A program made the translations under genes and the position numbers. Source: Actinokineospora enzanensis DSM 44649 (GTDB taxonomy: Bacteria; Actinomycetota; Actinomycetes; Mycobacteriales; Pseudonocardiaceae). From it: DNA of 64,000 nt. Of the stretch, positions 54,346-63,325 are shown in pieces (the stretch's first letter is position 1; every line of letters starts with the position of its first letter). The notes beneath the pieces were generated by a model that was not told where the DNA came from, did no database searches, and worked only from the letters and a program-made list of their open reading frames with translations. The DNA is taken from contig NZ_KB894410.1 in assembly GCF_000374445.1 (NCBI RefSeq), forward strand, positions 124,001 through 188,000, in the 5' to 3' direction.

Positions 54346-55896
54346 TCACAGGCCGTTCAAGGTCTTCGTGACCAGCTCCGTCACCACCGGCAGCGCGGCC
54401 TCTGCGTCGCCCGCGACCAGACCCACGCGAGTCCGTCGGTGCAGGACGTCCTCCGGAGACAGCGCGCCCTCGTGCCGGACGGCCCACACGACCTCCGCCG
54501 CCGTCACGTCCATCCCCGGCGCGACCGGCCTGCCGAGCCGTTCGTCCAGCAGGCCCAGGGCGTGCACGGTGGACGCCTCCGTCCCATACCGGGCGACCAG
54601 CCGCGCCGGAGCATCCACAGTGGACAGAACGCGCCGCGGTGCCGCGCCGACCAGTGGGAGGCTCCGGGTCCGTGACGGCCCCGCGGCCAGGCCCGCCGCC
54701 GCGACCGCCGCGTCCACGGCGTCGGCGGCCATCGCCCGATAGGTGGTCAGCTTGCCGCCGACCAGCGTGATCACCCCGTCCGGCGCGGTCAGCACGGCAT
54801 GGTGCCGGGACAGGTCCGCGCTCTGCCGCGCCACCCCCGGCGCGTCCACCAGCGGCCGCAGCCCGGCGAACGCGCCCAGCACGTCCGCCCCGGTCAACCG
54901 GCGTTCCAGCACCGAGGAGGCCACGTCAAGCAGGAAGTCCACATCGGACTCCGGCACCGCGGGGACCGCCGGGATCGGACCGTCCACCGGCTCGTCGGTC
55001 AGACCCACGTAGACCCGGCCGTCGTCCTGCGGCAGCACGATCACGAACCGGCCGAACGGGCCCGGGACCGGCACCGTCAACGCCGTCGCCGCGCCGCCGA
55101 CCGCCGCCGCCGACAGCACCAGGTGCGACCCGCGCGAGGGCCGCAACCGCACCGACGGCACCAGCTCACCCGCCCACACGCCCGTCGCGTTGACCACCGC
55201 CCGCGCGCGGATCTCCACGCGGCGGTCGGTCAACCCGTCCACGACCTCCGCGGACCGGCCGGTCACCGCCGTCACCCTGGCCCGGGTGATGATCCGCGCG
55301 CCCAGCCCCGCCGCCGTGCGCGCGAGCGCCACGACCAGGCGTGCGTCGTCGACCAGCTGCCCGTCGAACGACAGCAGCCCCCCGCGCAGCCCCGTCCGGC
55401 GCAACCCCGGCGCGAGCGCGAGGGCTTCCGGCGCGGAGACGCGGCGCGGGCGGGGGAGCAGGTCGGCGGGAGTGCGCGCGGCCCGCCGCAGACCGTCGCC
55501 CGCCACCAGGCCCGCGTAGGTCAGCGCCGCGTCGCGGGTGGACACCGGCGGGTGCAGCGGCACCAGCTGCGGCAGCGCGCGGGTCAGGTGCGGCGCGGTC
55601 GTGCCCATCAGCACGCCCCGCTCCACCGCGCTCTCGTGCGCCAGCCCGACATCCCCCTTGGCCAGGTAGCGCAGGCCGCCGTGGACGAGCTTGCTGGACC
55701 AGCGGGACGTCCCGAACGCCAGGTCCTCGGCCTCCACCAGGGCCACCCGCAGCCCACGGGACGCGGCGTCCAGCGCCACCCCGGCGCCGGTCACGCCGCC
55801 GCCGACCACCAGCAGGTCGACGACCTCGCCGTCGGTGAGCGCGGCCAGGTCGGCCGCGCGGCGCTCGGCGTGCAGGTCGGTGTCGGGGTGGGTCAT
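54346..55896 (-). CDS. glpD: Aerobic glycerol-3-phosphate dehydrogenase
   Basis: A 516-residue FAD enzyme oxidising glycerol-3-phosphate to DHAP at the membrane. VVGGGVTGAGVALDAASRGL is the FAD-binding fold, followed by SSKLVHGGLRYLAKGDVGLA and, in the middle, VNATGVWAGEL. LRPSRGSHLVLS and YVGLTDEP are further GlpD marks, and the C-terminal domain (DEGALSPEDVLHRRTRVG-like segment) is present. It lies 13 nt after the TetR gene. From memory, glpD1-TetR-FAD protein is conserved as Rv2249c-Rv2251. Confidence 0.91.
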   Translation of the reverse strand: MTHPDTDLHAERRAADLAALTDGEVVDLLVVGGGVTGAGVALDAASRGLRVALVEAEDLAFGTSRWSSKLVHGGLRYLAKGDVGLAHESAVERGVLMGTTAPHLTRALPQLVPLHPPVSTRDAALTYAGLVAGDGLRRAARTPADLLPRPRRVSAPEALALAPGLRRTGLRGGLLSFDGQLVDDARLVVALARTAAGLGARIITRARVTAVTGRSAEVVDGLTDRRVEIRARAVVNATGVWAGELVPSVRLRPSRGSHLVLSAAAVGGAATALTVPVPGPFGRFVIVLPQDDGRVYVGLTDEPVDGPIPAVPAVPESDVDFLLDVASSVLERRLTGADVLGAFAGLRPLVDAPGVARQSADLSRHHAVLTAPDGVITLVGGKLTTYRAMAADAVDAAVAAAGLAAGPSRTRSLPLVGAAPRRVLSTVDAPARLVARYGTEASTVHALGLLDERLGRPVAPGMDVTAAEVVWAVRHEGALSPEDVLHRRTRVGLVAGDAEAALPVVTELVTKTLNGL

Positions 55897-55909
55897 CGGG
55901 TCTCCGTGG

Positions 55910-56509
55910 TCAGGGTGGGGTCAGACTCGCATCGATGAGGTGGGCCAGCTCGTCCAGCAACGCGGCCGCGTCCACGTCCGCGGTGGCCGGGCCGTGCGAG
56001 AGCGCGAACGACTGCACCACCAGCAGCAGCGCCCGCGCCTGGGTGGCGGTGTCGGCGAGCCGGATGGAGCCGTCCTCGTGCCCGGCGACCAGCTGGGCCA
56101 GCAGGAACTGCTCGGCGATGTGCTGCGTGCTGCCCAGCCGCTCCACCACGTAGGGCAGCACCAGCTCGCCGTCCCGGTCGAGCACGGTGCGCAGCAGCGG
56201 GTCGGCGACCAGCGCGCGTACCCCGGCCACCGCGCCCGCGACCAGCCGCGCCCGCGCGTGCGGCCCCTCCGCCGCGTGCGCCGTGCGGGTCAGCAGCTGG
56301 CCGAACTCCCTGGTCATCAGCGTCGCCAGCAGGCTGCGCACGTCCGGGAAGCGGCGGTAGAGCGTCATCCGGCTGACCCCGCCGCGGCGCGCCACGTCGG
56401 TCAGCGTGGTGCGCCGCACGCCGTGCGTGAGCACGCACTCGCGGGCGGCATCCAGCAGGACGTCGTCCTCCACCCGACTGGGCGAAACCGTGTGACGTTT
56501 TAACGTCAT
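55910..56509 (-). CDS. TetR-family regulator of the glpD/FAD-oxidase locus
   Basis: A 199-residue repressor. HTH: ECVLTHGVRRTTLTDVARRG and GVSRMTLYRRFPDVRSLLAT. It is divergent from the FAD-linked oxidase with starts 18 nt apart and is co-directional with glpD, so it probably controls both. ATG 56509 lies 7 nt after TAGAGT (minus strand), the leaderless spacing. Its first codons are inside the palindromic operator. Confidence 0.88.
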   Translation of the reverse strand: MTLKRHTVSPSRVEDDVLLDAARECVLTHGVRRTTLTDVARRGGVSRMTLYRRFPDVRSLLATLMTREFGQLLTRTAHAAEGPHARARLVAGAVAGVRALVADPLLRTVLDRDGELVLPYVVERLGSTQHIAEQFLLAQLVAGHEDGSIRLADTATQARALLLVVQSFALSHGPATADVDAAALLDELAHLIDASLTPP

Positions 56510-56518
56510 GTGTCACAC
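56490..56518. promoter_or_regulatory. Overlapping divergent promoters with nested inverted repeats
   Basis: Inner repeat TGACGTT (56493-56499)/AACGTCA (56502-56508); outer repeat GTGTGAC (56490-56496)/GTCACAC (56512-56518). Minus-strand TAGAGT (56522-56517) is 7 nt from the TetR ATG and plus-strand CACACT (56514-56519) is 7 nt from the FAD-oxidase GTG, so bound TetR should block both. Confidence 0.55.
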
Positions 56519-56526
56519 TCTATTCC

Positions 56527-58161
56527 GTGTATGTGCCTGTGGACCACCTCGACCACCGGGTTCGCGGCGGCTGGACCCCCTCCGGCGCGATCGACGCCGG
56601 GCTGCCCGCGCACGCGAACCGATGGTTGAGCGCGAGAACCGGGCTGTCCGCACCACCCACGCCCGTCGCGCCCGACTCCGGCCTCGTCGTGCCGGAGTCG
56701 GAGCTGCCCGCCCAGGTGCGGGCCGTCCTGATCTCCATTGTCGGGGCCGGACACCTGCTGGTCGAGCGCGCCGACCGGCTGGCCCGCGCGGGCGGTATGT
56801 CCTATGTGGACCTGTTGGGTCGGCGCGGTGCCGGTGAGCTGGCGGTACCCGACGCGGTGGTGTGCCCGGCGGACGCGGATCAGGTCCGCGACGTGGTCGT
56901 GGCGTGTGCGTCACACGACATCGCGATCGTCCCGTTCGGCGGCGGCACGTCCGTCGTCGGTGGGGTCACGGCCCTGCGCGGCGACAAGACCGCGGTGGTC
57001 GTACTCGACCTGTACCGGCTCGACCGGCTGCTGTCCGTGGACCCGGTGTCGCGGCTCGCGGTGTTCCAGGCGGGCAGCACGGCCCCGGAAGCCGAGCGTC
57101 GACTGGCCGAACACGGGCTCACCCTCGGACACTTCCCACAGTCCTACGAACGGGCGACCCTCGGCGGCTTCGCGGCCACCCGCTCCTCGGGCCAGGCATC
57201 GGCGGGCTACGGCCGCTTCGAGGAGATGGTGTCCGCCCTGCGCGTGGCCACTCCCCGAGGCGACTGGCGGGTGGGCGTCGCACCTGCCTCCGCCGCCGGT
57301 CCGGACCTGCGGCACCTGGTGGTCGGCAGCGAGGGCACGCTGGGCGTGATCACCGAACTGACCCTGCGGGTACGGCCGCGGCCGGTCGTCGACCGCTACG
57401 AGGGCTTCATCGTGGACGGCTTCGACGCGGGTGTGGACACCGTGCGGACCCTGGCGCAGAACGGCGCGCTGGGAACGGTGACGCGACTGTCCGATCCGCA
57501 GGAGACCGAGGTCGGTTTCGCGTTGTCGGGCGGCTGGAAGATCACGGCCCTGCGCGCCTACCTGCGCGCGCGGGGTGTGGCCGAGCCGTGCCTGCTGATC
57601 ATCGGATGGGAGGGCCAGAGCGCGCGGGAGATGTACGCGCGCCGTCGCACGACCGTGACCTTGCTCGGCAAGACCGTCCGGCTGGGAACCGTGGCGGGGG
57701 AGAAGTGGCGGCATGGTCGGTTCGCCGGGCCGCGGCAGCGGGACGCGCTGATGGACATCGGCATGTGCGTGGAGACGCTGGAGACGGCAACGCACTGGTC
57801 CACGATCGCGGAACTGCGCGAGAACGTCCGCAAGGCCCTGGTCGACTCGCTCACCGAGGCCGGGCGGCGGCCGGTCGTGGCCTGCCACATCTCGCACTCG
57901 TACGAGACGGGGGCGTCGCTGTACTTCACGACACTGGTGCCGCGCGACCTGACGGACCCGGTCGGACAGTGGCAACGCGCTAAGCGGGCGGCGTCCGAGG
58001 CGATCGTCGGGCTGGGCACGATCACTCACCACCACGCGGTCGGAGTGGACCACGCGTCGTACCTGTCGGCGGAGGTCGGTTCATTGGGCGTGGAGGTGTT
58101 GCGGGCGGTGAAGTGTGAACTGGATCCTGACGGCGTGCTGAACCCGGGCAAGCTGATCTAG
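56527..58161 (+). CDS. FAD-binding oxidase, alkyl-DHAP synthase-like
   Basis: A 544-residue protein of the FAD_binding_4 (VAO) family. PDAVVCPADADQVRDVVVAC, IVPFGGGTSVVGGVTAL (pyrophosphate binding) and LGVITELTLRVRPRP are the FAD domain. The C-terminal half has RTGS-free AGPS-like segments TLLGKTVRLGTVAGEKWRHG, GRFAGPRQRDALMDIGMCVE and the HHHAVGVDH stretch equivalent to the catalytic His region of alkyldihydroxyacetonephosphate synthase. Ether-lipid synthesis is not expected in most actinobacteria, so the substrate is open. Context with glpD points to glycerophosphate or DHAP metabolism. Start GTG 56527. Confidence 0.85.
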   Translation: MYVPVDHLDHRVRGGWTPSGAIDAGLPAHANRWLSARTGLSAPPTPVAPDSGLVVPESELPAQVRAVLISIVGAGHLLVERADRLARAGGMSYVDLLGRRGAGELAVPDAVVCPADADQVRDVVVACASHDIAIVPFGGGTSVVGGVTALRGDKTAVVVLDLYRLDRLLSVDPVSRLAVFQAGSTAPEAERRLAEHGLTLGHFPQSYERATLGGFAATRSSGQASAGYGRFEEMVSALRVATPRGDWRVGVAPASAAGPDLRHLVVGSEGTLGVITELTLRVRPRPVVDRYEGFIVDGFDAGVDTVRTLAQNGALGTVTRLSDPQETEVGFALSGGWKITALRAYLRARGVAEPCLLIIGWEGQSAREMYARRRTTVTLLGKTVRLGTVAGEKWRHGRFAGPRQRDALMDIGMCVETLETATHWSTIAELRENVRKALVDSLTEAGRRPVVACHISHSYETGASLYFTTLVPRDLTDPVGQWQRAKRAASEAIVGLGTITHHHAVGVDHASYLSAEVGSLGVEVLRAVKCELDPDGVLNPGKLI

Positions 58162-58168
58162 TGCACCA

Positions 58169-59239
58169 CTAGCAGAGCCTGCAGGTGGGTTCGATGCTCT
58201 CGCCGGTCAATGCGGAGCGCACGTGGTTGCCGATCGCCTCGGCCAGCATGGGCGGCACGGCGTTGCCGATCTGGCGGGCGATCTCGATCTTGGTGCCGCA
58301 CCACTCGAAGGTCTCCGGGAAGCCCTGCAACCGGGCCGCCTCCTGGTGCGTGATCGGCCGGTGCCACTGCGGGTGCAGGTAGCGGCCCTTTTCCGGCTTG
58401 TAGAACTCGGTCCGGATGGTCAGCGACGGGTCGTCCCAGCGCATCCGGCCCATGACGTCGGTGGTGCCGGTCTTCTTCTCCCGCCAGCAGCGGGGGAGGA
58501 GGTGCTCGGGGACGTCGAACCGGCCGCCGCCGGGGGGCACCGATCGGTAGCGGGCCAGGGAGAGGGGGGTGGGGTTGCGGCCGAGATGCAGGTCCGCGCT
58601 CTTGAACCGCCCCGGCACCTTCTCGCCGAAGAACTCCACGAACGAAGTGGGCAATGTGGTCCGTGCAGGCCGCTCCGGAAGCCCGGAAAGCACCGACCGA
58701 ACCCCATGCCATTGCTCGTGCGTCCGCCCCGGCAAGGGGATTGCCCCGACCCGTGACCCGATCACGAACGCCCGCTTCCTCCGCTGCGGCACCCCGAAGT
58801 CGGCCGCGAGCAACAGCCCGGCACTGAGCCGGTAGCCCGCGAGCAATCCGCTCCGCCGCGTCTCGGCCTGCAACAGACCGAACTCGGACGACGTCAGGAA
58901 CCGATCCACGTTCTCGATCACGAACGCGGCCGGTTTCACCTCGCGCACGAACCGCAGGTACTGCTTCCACAACTGATTGCGCGGATCCTCGACGTCTCGA
59001 CTGCCCAGGTTCGAAAACCCCTGGCAGGGCGGCCCCCCGATGATCACATCAGCCCGCGGCGCCACCTCGACCGCGGCGATGTCCGCCCACCGCACATGCC
59101 CCGCACCGAAGTTCGCCGCATAGGTAGCCGCCGCGTGCAAATCCCACTCGACCGCCAACACCGGCCGATACCCGGCAGCCACGAACCCGGCGGTCATCCC
59201 ACCACAACCCGCGAACAGGTCGATCATCTCCAGCCCCAC
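58169..59239 (-). CDS. DNA cytosine-5 methyltransferase
   Basis: A 356-residue m5C methyltransferase. Motif I DLFAGCGGM (8-16), motif IV GGPPCQGFS with catalytic Cys72, motif VI IENVDRF (109-111 ENV), motif VIII VPQRRKRAFVIG, motif IX-like EAARLQGFPETF and motif X IARQIGNAVPP are complete, with the target-recognition region in between. A Vsr gene lies 119 nt upstream on the same strand. No restriction endonuclease is recognisable nearby. Target sequence unknown. Confidence 0.93.
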   Translation of the reverse strand: MGLEMIDLFAGCGGMTAGFVAAGYRPVLAVEWDLHAAATYAANFGAGHVRWADIAAVEVAPRADVIIGGPPCQGFSNLGSRDVEDPRNQLWKQYLRFVREVKPAAFVIENVDRFLTSSEFGLLQAETRRSGLLAGYRLSAGLLLAADFGVPQRRKRAFVIGSRVGAIPLPGRTHEQWHGVRSVLSGLPERPARTTLPTSFVEFFGEKVPGRFKSADLHLGRNPTPLSLARYRSVPPGGGRFDVPEHLLPRCWREKKTGTTDVMGRMRWDDPSLTIRTEFYKPEKGRYLHPQWHRPITHQEAARLQGFPETFEWCGTKIEIARQIGNAVPPMLAEAIGNHVRSALTGESIEPTCRLC

Positions 59240-59358
59240 TCACCCAGGCTAGCCGGCCCGCCCTCCCTTCCCCCGCATCCCGCGCCCGCGGGTTGTCCCC
59301 AACCCCCGAAACCATCCACAGCCCCGCGCCGATCGAGGTCACCTGGTCGGGAGTGGGG

Positions 59359-59766
59359 TCAGGTCAGGCGGTCTTTGACCAGCGTGCGTACCCGGGCGGC
59401 GGCGCTGGTCGGGTCCTCGTGCTCCCAGACGCGGACGGGGAGCCAGCCCTCGGCGGTGAGACGCTCGTCGGTGTCGCGGTCACGGCGCTGGTTGGTCTCG
59501 ATCTTCGTGCGCCAGAACTCGGCGTTGCGCTTCGGCCACGTGGCGTGTTCGGGGCAGCCGTGCCAGAAACAGCCGTCGACGAACACGGCGACGCGGGCCG
59601 GGCCGAACACGACGTCGGCTTCCCGCCGGACGCCGCGGACGGGACGGCGATGGACGCGGTAGCGCAGGCCGAGTGCGTGCAGGGCGCGGCGCAGCGCGAC
59701 CTCGGTTCCGGTGTCCCTGGCGCGCTGGCGGCTCATCCGCAGGCTGGTCGCCGCCGTGGTGTCCAC
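59359..59766 (-). CDS. vsr: Very short patch repair endonuclease
   Basis: A 135-residue Vsr-type nuclease. READVVFGPARVAVFVDGCF places Asp51 at the catalytic position, and FWHGCPEH gives His69 and the CxxH zinc/active-site cluster (His74). NQRRDRDTDERLTAEGW and VWEHED follow as in E. coli Vsr. It nicks at T:G mismatches formed by deamination of methylated cytosines. GGGAGGGG lies about 5 nt before GTG 59766. Its function depends on the neighbouring methyltransferase. Confidence 0.92.
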   Translation of the reverse strand: MDTTAATSLRMSRQRARDTGTEVALRRALHALGLRYRVHRRPVRGVRREADVVFGPARVAVFVDGCFWHGCPEHATWPKRNAEFWRTKIETNQRRDRDTDERLTAEGWLPVRVWEHEDPTSAAARVRTLVKDRLT

Positions 59767-59984
59767 ACTGCCCCTCCCGCGTTTCCGCTGGTCCGGTTAG
59801 AGTCCTCTACCCGCCTCCGGCCCGCACCCCTGGGCAGGCGGCGGGCCGTCGACCACCTCGACGCGACGCTACCGGCCGGTGACCCGCCCCAGGACGTCGA
59901 CCGCGTCTCGACCCGCCCGACGAACGCTCGCGAGCCCACCAGCACCCGGCGACCGTGGTCGGCGTTCTGTGTTAGGGAGGATGT

Positions 59985-60884
59985 ATGCACCCGGTGCCGC
60001 TGGAGACATTCCCCGCGGTGCTGTCCGGCGCCATCGAGAGCAGCGGCCTGAGCCTGGAGCAGCTGCAGCGCAAACTCGCCGACGAGGGCGTCCGCGTCAG
60101 CCTGTCCACCCTCAGCTACTGGCGCCGCGGCCGCACCCGCCCCGAACGCCCCGAGTCGCTGCGCGCGGTGGAGGCCATCGAAGAGGTGCTGAACCTCCCG
60201 CACGGCTACCTCACCGGCCTACTCGGCCCGCGTAAGCCGCGCGGCCGCTGGGTCGCCCGCGGCGGCATCGTGCACCCGCACGACGAACTGTGGGACAACA
60301 CGTCGGGCCTGTCGTCGGTGCTGCTGGAACTGGGCGAGGCGGACCCGGGGGAGGTGACGTACCTGCAGATCCACGACCAGCACCACCTCGACCACCAGGG
60401 CCGCGACTTCCGCACCCGGGTCCGAATGCTCCTCCGGTCCGAAGTAGACGGACTGGGCTCATTGGTCGTATTGCACCGAGCAGAGGACACCGACCGCGCC
60501 CTGCCCACCCTGTCCTCGGCGGTCGGCTGCGCCATCGGCCGCGTCCGCGACATCCCGTCCTGCCGCTTCACCGCCGGAGAGATCCTGCTCGACCGACAAC
60601 TCAACACCGGCCAGACCGCGGTCATCGAGTTCGAGGTCCACTGGTTCGGCGCCACCCGCTCCGTGCGCTACGTCCGCACCTCCCGGCGCCCGGTGCGGGA
60701 CTACCTCGTGGAAGTCAACTTCCACCCCTCCCGCCTCCCCGCCCAATGCTTCGCCTTCACCCAAACCGGCGCCGACGCCCGGGAAATCCGCGCCGAAACC
60801 CTCGACGTCGGCCGCTACGGCGGCGTACACACATCCATCCAAGGCGCGGGCTTACCCATCGTCGGCATCCGCTGGACCTGGTGA
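59985..60884 (+). CDS. XRE-type DNA-binding protein with unknown C-terminal domain
   Basis: A 299-residue protein. N-terminal HTH (LSLEQLQRKLADEGVRVSLS, then LSYWRRGRTRPERPESLRAV) and a C-terminal beta-rich domain of about 200 residues with a regular pattern of hydrophobic strands (VTYLQIHDQH, AVIEFEVHWF, DYLVEVNFHP). It is frequently encoded as a single gene in actinomycetes. GGGAGG lies 5 nt before ATG 59985. Its last 70 nt overlap the 3' end of the convergent kinase gene. The 218-nt gap to vsr holds both promoters, including the short palindrome TAGAG-TC-CTCTA near 59798. Confidence 0.8.
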   Translation: MHPVPLETFPAVLSGAIESSGLSLEQLQRKLADEGVRVSLSTLSYWRRGRTRPERPESLRAVEAIEEVLNLPHGYLTGLLGPRKPRGRWVARGGIVHPHDELWDNTSGLSSVLLELGEADPGEVTYLQIHDQHHLDHQGRDFRTRVRMLLRSEVDGLGSLVVLHRAEDTDRALPTLSSAVGCAIGRVRDIPSCRFTAGEILLDRQLNTGQTAVIEFEVHWFGATRSVRYVRTSRRPVRDYLVEVNFHPSRLPAQCFAFTQTGADAREIRAETLDVGRYGGVHTSIQGAGLPIVGIRWTW

Positions 60885-61696
60885 GCCGCGTACCGACGGG
60901 CCACCTCCGCGCGATGCTGCGGGCCTGGACCGGGGGCGCCGAGTGCCATGTGTGTCCAGAAGCCCGCGAGGTAGACGAAGAACGCGACCTGAGCCCGCAG
61001 GTCCACCGGAACCTCGATCTCGTCGATCCGATGCCCCGCGTCGAACAGCCGCAACGCCAGGAACGCCGAGTCGACCCAGGGAGCGCCCCGCCCGGGAAAC
61101 CCCCAGTCGATCACGTGGATCGTGCCGTCACCGATGACGAACTGGTCGGCGTGCAGGTCGGTGTGCAGGAGTCGATCACCGTCGACCAGCTCCGGCACGT
61201 GATCGGACAGCCGCTGCGCGCCATCGACATCCCAACCGTTCACGAGCTGTGGCGCCTCGTCAGCCAGCCGGTGCCACCAAGCCGTGCCCGCCCAGCGTTC
61301 ACCGAGCGACTTCAATCGGGGTGCCCGGATCCCGGCGATCCGAGTGACCACCTCCCGCACCGAGGGCAGGTCCCTGGACCCAGGCCGCAGATTCGCGCGC
61401 CGCCCGGACAGGAACTCGAACCCGACCACCAGCCACTCACCCACATCGCAAGCAAACACCACTCGTGGCGCGATCCCGTCCGTCAACTCGGCCGCACCGA
61501 CCTCGTTCCGCAACCACCGCATACGCTTGCTGACACCACGAACGCCTTTGCAGAAGACCTTCCGGCCGTCACCGAAGTCGAGCACAACGGCGAGATCGCT
61601 ACTCCGCCCCACAACAATGTCCGCGGCGGTTACCGGTGTTCCTACGCGCTCATGCACGGCGGATCGGACGATCTCCGGAACGTCACACCACGCCAC
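60815..61696 (-). CDS. Aminoglycoside phosphotransferase-like kinase
   Basis: A 293-residue protein of the APH/choline-kinase fold. LLHTDLHADQFVI is the catalytic loop (HxDxHxxQ form of Brenner's motif) and VIDWGFPGRG the metal-binding DxG-like segment. VGRSSDLAVVLDFGDGRKVF with Lys in KVFCK is the N-lobe ATP site. The substrate cannot be inferred and antibiotic resistance should not be assumed. GTG 61696. The 3' end overlaps the convergent XRE gene by 70 nt. Confidence 0.8.
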   Translation of the reverse strand: MAWCDVPEIVRSAVHERVGTPVTAADIVVGRSSDLAVVLDFGDGRKVFCKGVRGVSKRMRWLRNEVGAAELTDGIAPRVVFACDVGEWLVVGFEFLSGRRANLRPGSRDLPSVREVVTRIAGIRAPRLKSLGERWAGTAWWHRLADEAPQLVNGWDVDGAQRLSDHVPELVDGDRLLHTDLHADQFVIGDGTIHVIDWGFPGRGAPWVDSAFLALRLFDAGHRIDEIEVPVDLRAQVAFFVYLAGFWTHMALGAPGPGPQHRAEVARRYAAHQVQRMPTMGKPAPWMDVCTPP

Positions 61697-61795
61697 CGGT
61701 CCCTACTTCCCGCGGTTGTCGGAGTTCTCGTTGCCGTCCTCGCCGCTGGCACTGCAGGGTATTCCGTACATGTGTGATCAGCCAGGGGTCCGAGC

Positions 61796-63022
61796 TCAGA
61801 TCAGTTGCAAGCCGCACCACAGAGCCACGACCGATGCCGCCAGGGTCGTCGGCACGGTCAGCAGGCCGAGCCGGGTGAAGTCGCCGAGTTGGATGGTGGT
61901 GCCGTGGGTGTGGACGACCCGGCGCCAGAGGAGGGTGGCGAGGGAGCCGGGGTAGGTGAGGTTGGGGCCCAGGTTGACGCCGAGGAGGACGGCCAGGAGA
62001 GCGGGTGGGCCGAGGACGGCGGCCAGGGGGGTGAGGACCAGGACGGCGGGCAGGTTGTTGATCAGGTTGGCCAGGGCCGCCGCCAGGAACGCGATGGCCA
62101 GCAGGGACGGCAGGCCGGTGTCGGTCGGGATCAGGTGGGCGAGTGCGGTGCCCAGGCCGTTGTCGACGACGGCGCGGACCACGATGCCCAGGGCGAGGAC
62201 GAAAGCCAGGAACGGCAGGCTCATCGCGCCGAACAGGGCCGGTACCGTCGTGTGGCGTCGGAGCAATGCGCGGACTGCCAGGGTCATTGCTCCGGCTGTC
62301 GCCGCCCAGGCCGGGTCGATGCCGATGGCCGAGGTGACCACGAATGCCGCCAATGTGCCGCCGACGGTCAGCAAGGCGAATACCGGCACGTCCTGGTCCG
62401 ATTCCGCGGCCCGCTCCCGGAATTCCCTCAGCTCGGCCGCGAAGAACCGTCGGAAAATCAGGTACTCCACTGCGATCGCCACCAGCCACGGCAAGAACAT
62501 CAGGCCGGTGAACCGGGCGAAGCTCAGCCCGGTCGCGGTGAAAGCCAGCAGGTTGGTCAGATTGGACACCGGCAGCAACAACGACGCCGTATTGGACAGA
62601 TGCGCGCACGCGTACACATGCGGCACCGGGTTCGCGCCCACTCGCGTCGCCGTCGCGAACACCACCGGGGTCAACAGCACGACCGTCGCGTCCAGGCTCA
62701 ACGCCGCCGTCACCAATGACGCCGTCGCGAACACCGCAGCCAGCAGCGACCGTCCCGCCGCGCGCGCCATCCACGCCCCGCACGTACGGAACAGGCCCTC
62801 GTCCGCGCACAGTTTCGCCAGGACCAGTACGGCCGCGAGGAACCACAGCACCGGCCACAACCGCGCCGCCTCGGCGCGTGCCGCCTGCCAGGAGACACCG
62901 CCGATCGCGATCGCCACGATGGCCGCCGGGATCGCGGCCACCGCCTCCGACCAGCCGCGTGGGCGGGCCACCGCCCACACCAGGACCACCGCCAGGAGGC
63001 CCGCCGACACCGCCAGGTTCAT
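61796..63022 (-). CDS. ArsB/SLC13-type membrane permease
   Basis: A 408-residue ion-transporter-superfamily protein with about 11-12 helices. SLVTAALSLDATVVLLTPVV and LANLINNLPAVLVLTPLAAV are the repeated hairpin/NNLP-type motifs of ArsB and SLC13 families. GVNLGPNLTYPGSLATLLWR is the second. Arsenite efflux or anion transport is possible; no arsR or arsC gene is nearby, so arsenic specificity is unsupported. ATG 63022. Confidence 0.82.
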   Translation of the reverse strand: MNLAVSAGLLAVVLVWAVARPRGWSEAVAAIPAAIVAIAIGGVSWQAARAEAARLWPVLWFLAAVLVLAKLCADEGLFRTCGAWMARAAGRSLLAAVFATASLVTAALSLDATVVLLTPVVFATATRVGANPVPHVYACAHLSNTASLLLPVSNLTNLLAFTATGLSFARFTGLMFLPWLVAIAVEYLIFRRFFAAELREFRERAAESDQDVPVFALLTVGGTLAAFVVTSAIGIDPAWAATAGAMTLAVRALLRRHTTVPALFGAMSLPFLAFVLALGIVVRAVVDNGLGTALAHLIPTDTGLPSLLAIAFLAAALANLINNLPAVLVLTPLAAVLGPPALLAVLLGVNLGPNLTYPGSLATLLWRRVVHTHGTTIQLGDFTRLGLLTVPTTLAASVVALWCGLQLI

Positions 63023-63325
63023 GTTCCGCCGTCCCGCACGGGCACCATCGAACCACACCGTCCAGTCCGGAATATCCGACAGTCCATTGGGGACTATTCG
63101 GCCGGACTTGGCAAAAGCCGGGTAAGCGAATGGGAAATAACCGGTAACAAAGGACCACTTCCGCAGCCTTGTGACAACCCGCGACGACACGCGACCATCC
63201 GTGCAGCGATGCCGCGCGGCCCGGTCGTGAGGGCACCTTCGGGTTCGGCCGGGCCGTCGGCGCGCCAAAACCACAAATTCGCCTCCGGCGCCGGCGATCC
63301 CGGCGCTCCCTTGCGGGAGGAATGT
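63023..63325. other. Divergent promoter region, 303 nt
   Basis: Between the permease and the carboxypeptidase. A/T content rises around 63115-63165 (GGGAAATAACCGGTAACAAA), marking promoter-like DNA. No gene, repeat or known riboswitch was recognised. Confidence 0.3.

Noticed and set aside
59985-60884. Possible restriction endonuclease partner of the methyltransferase
   Set aside because: The protein shows an HTH and beta-rich domain but no PD-ExK, HNH or GIY-YIG motif that I can see.
60815-61696. Aminoglycoside resistance gene
   Set aside because: Only the generic APH kinase motifs are visible; the fold covers many non-resistance kinases and there is no resistance context.
61796-63022. Dedicated arsenic resistance locus
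   Set aside because: Only an ArsB/SLC13-like permease is present; no ArsR, ArsC or related gene lies nearby.
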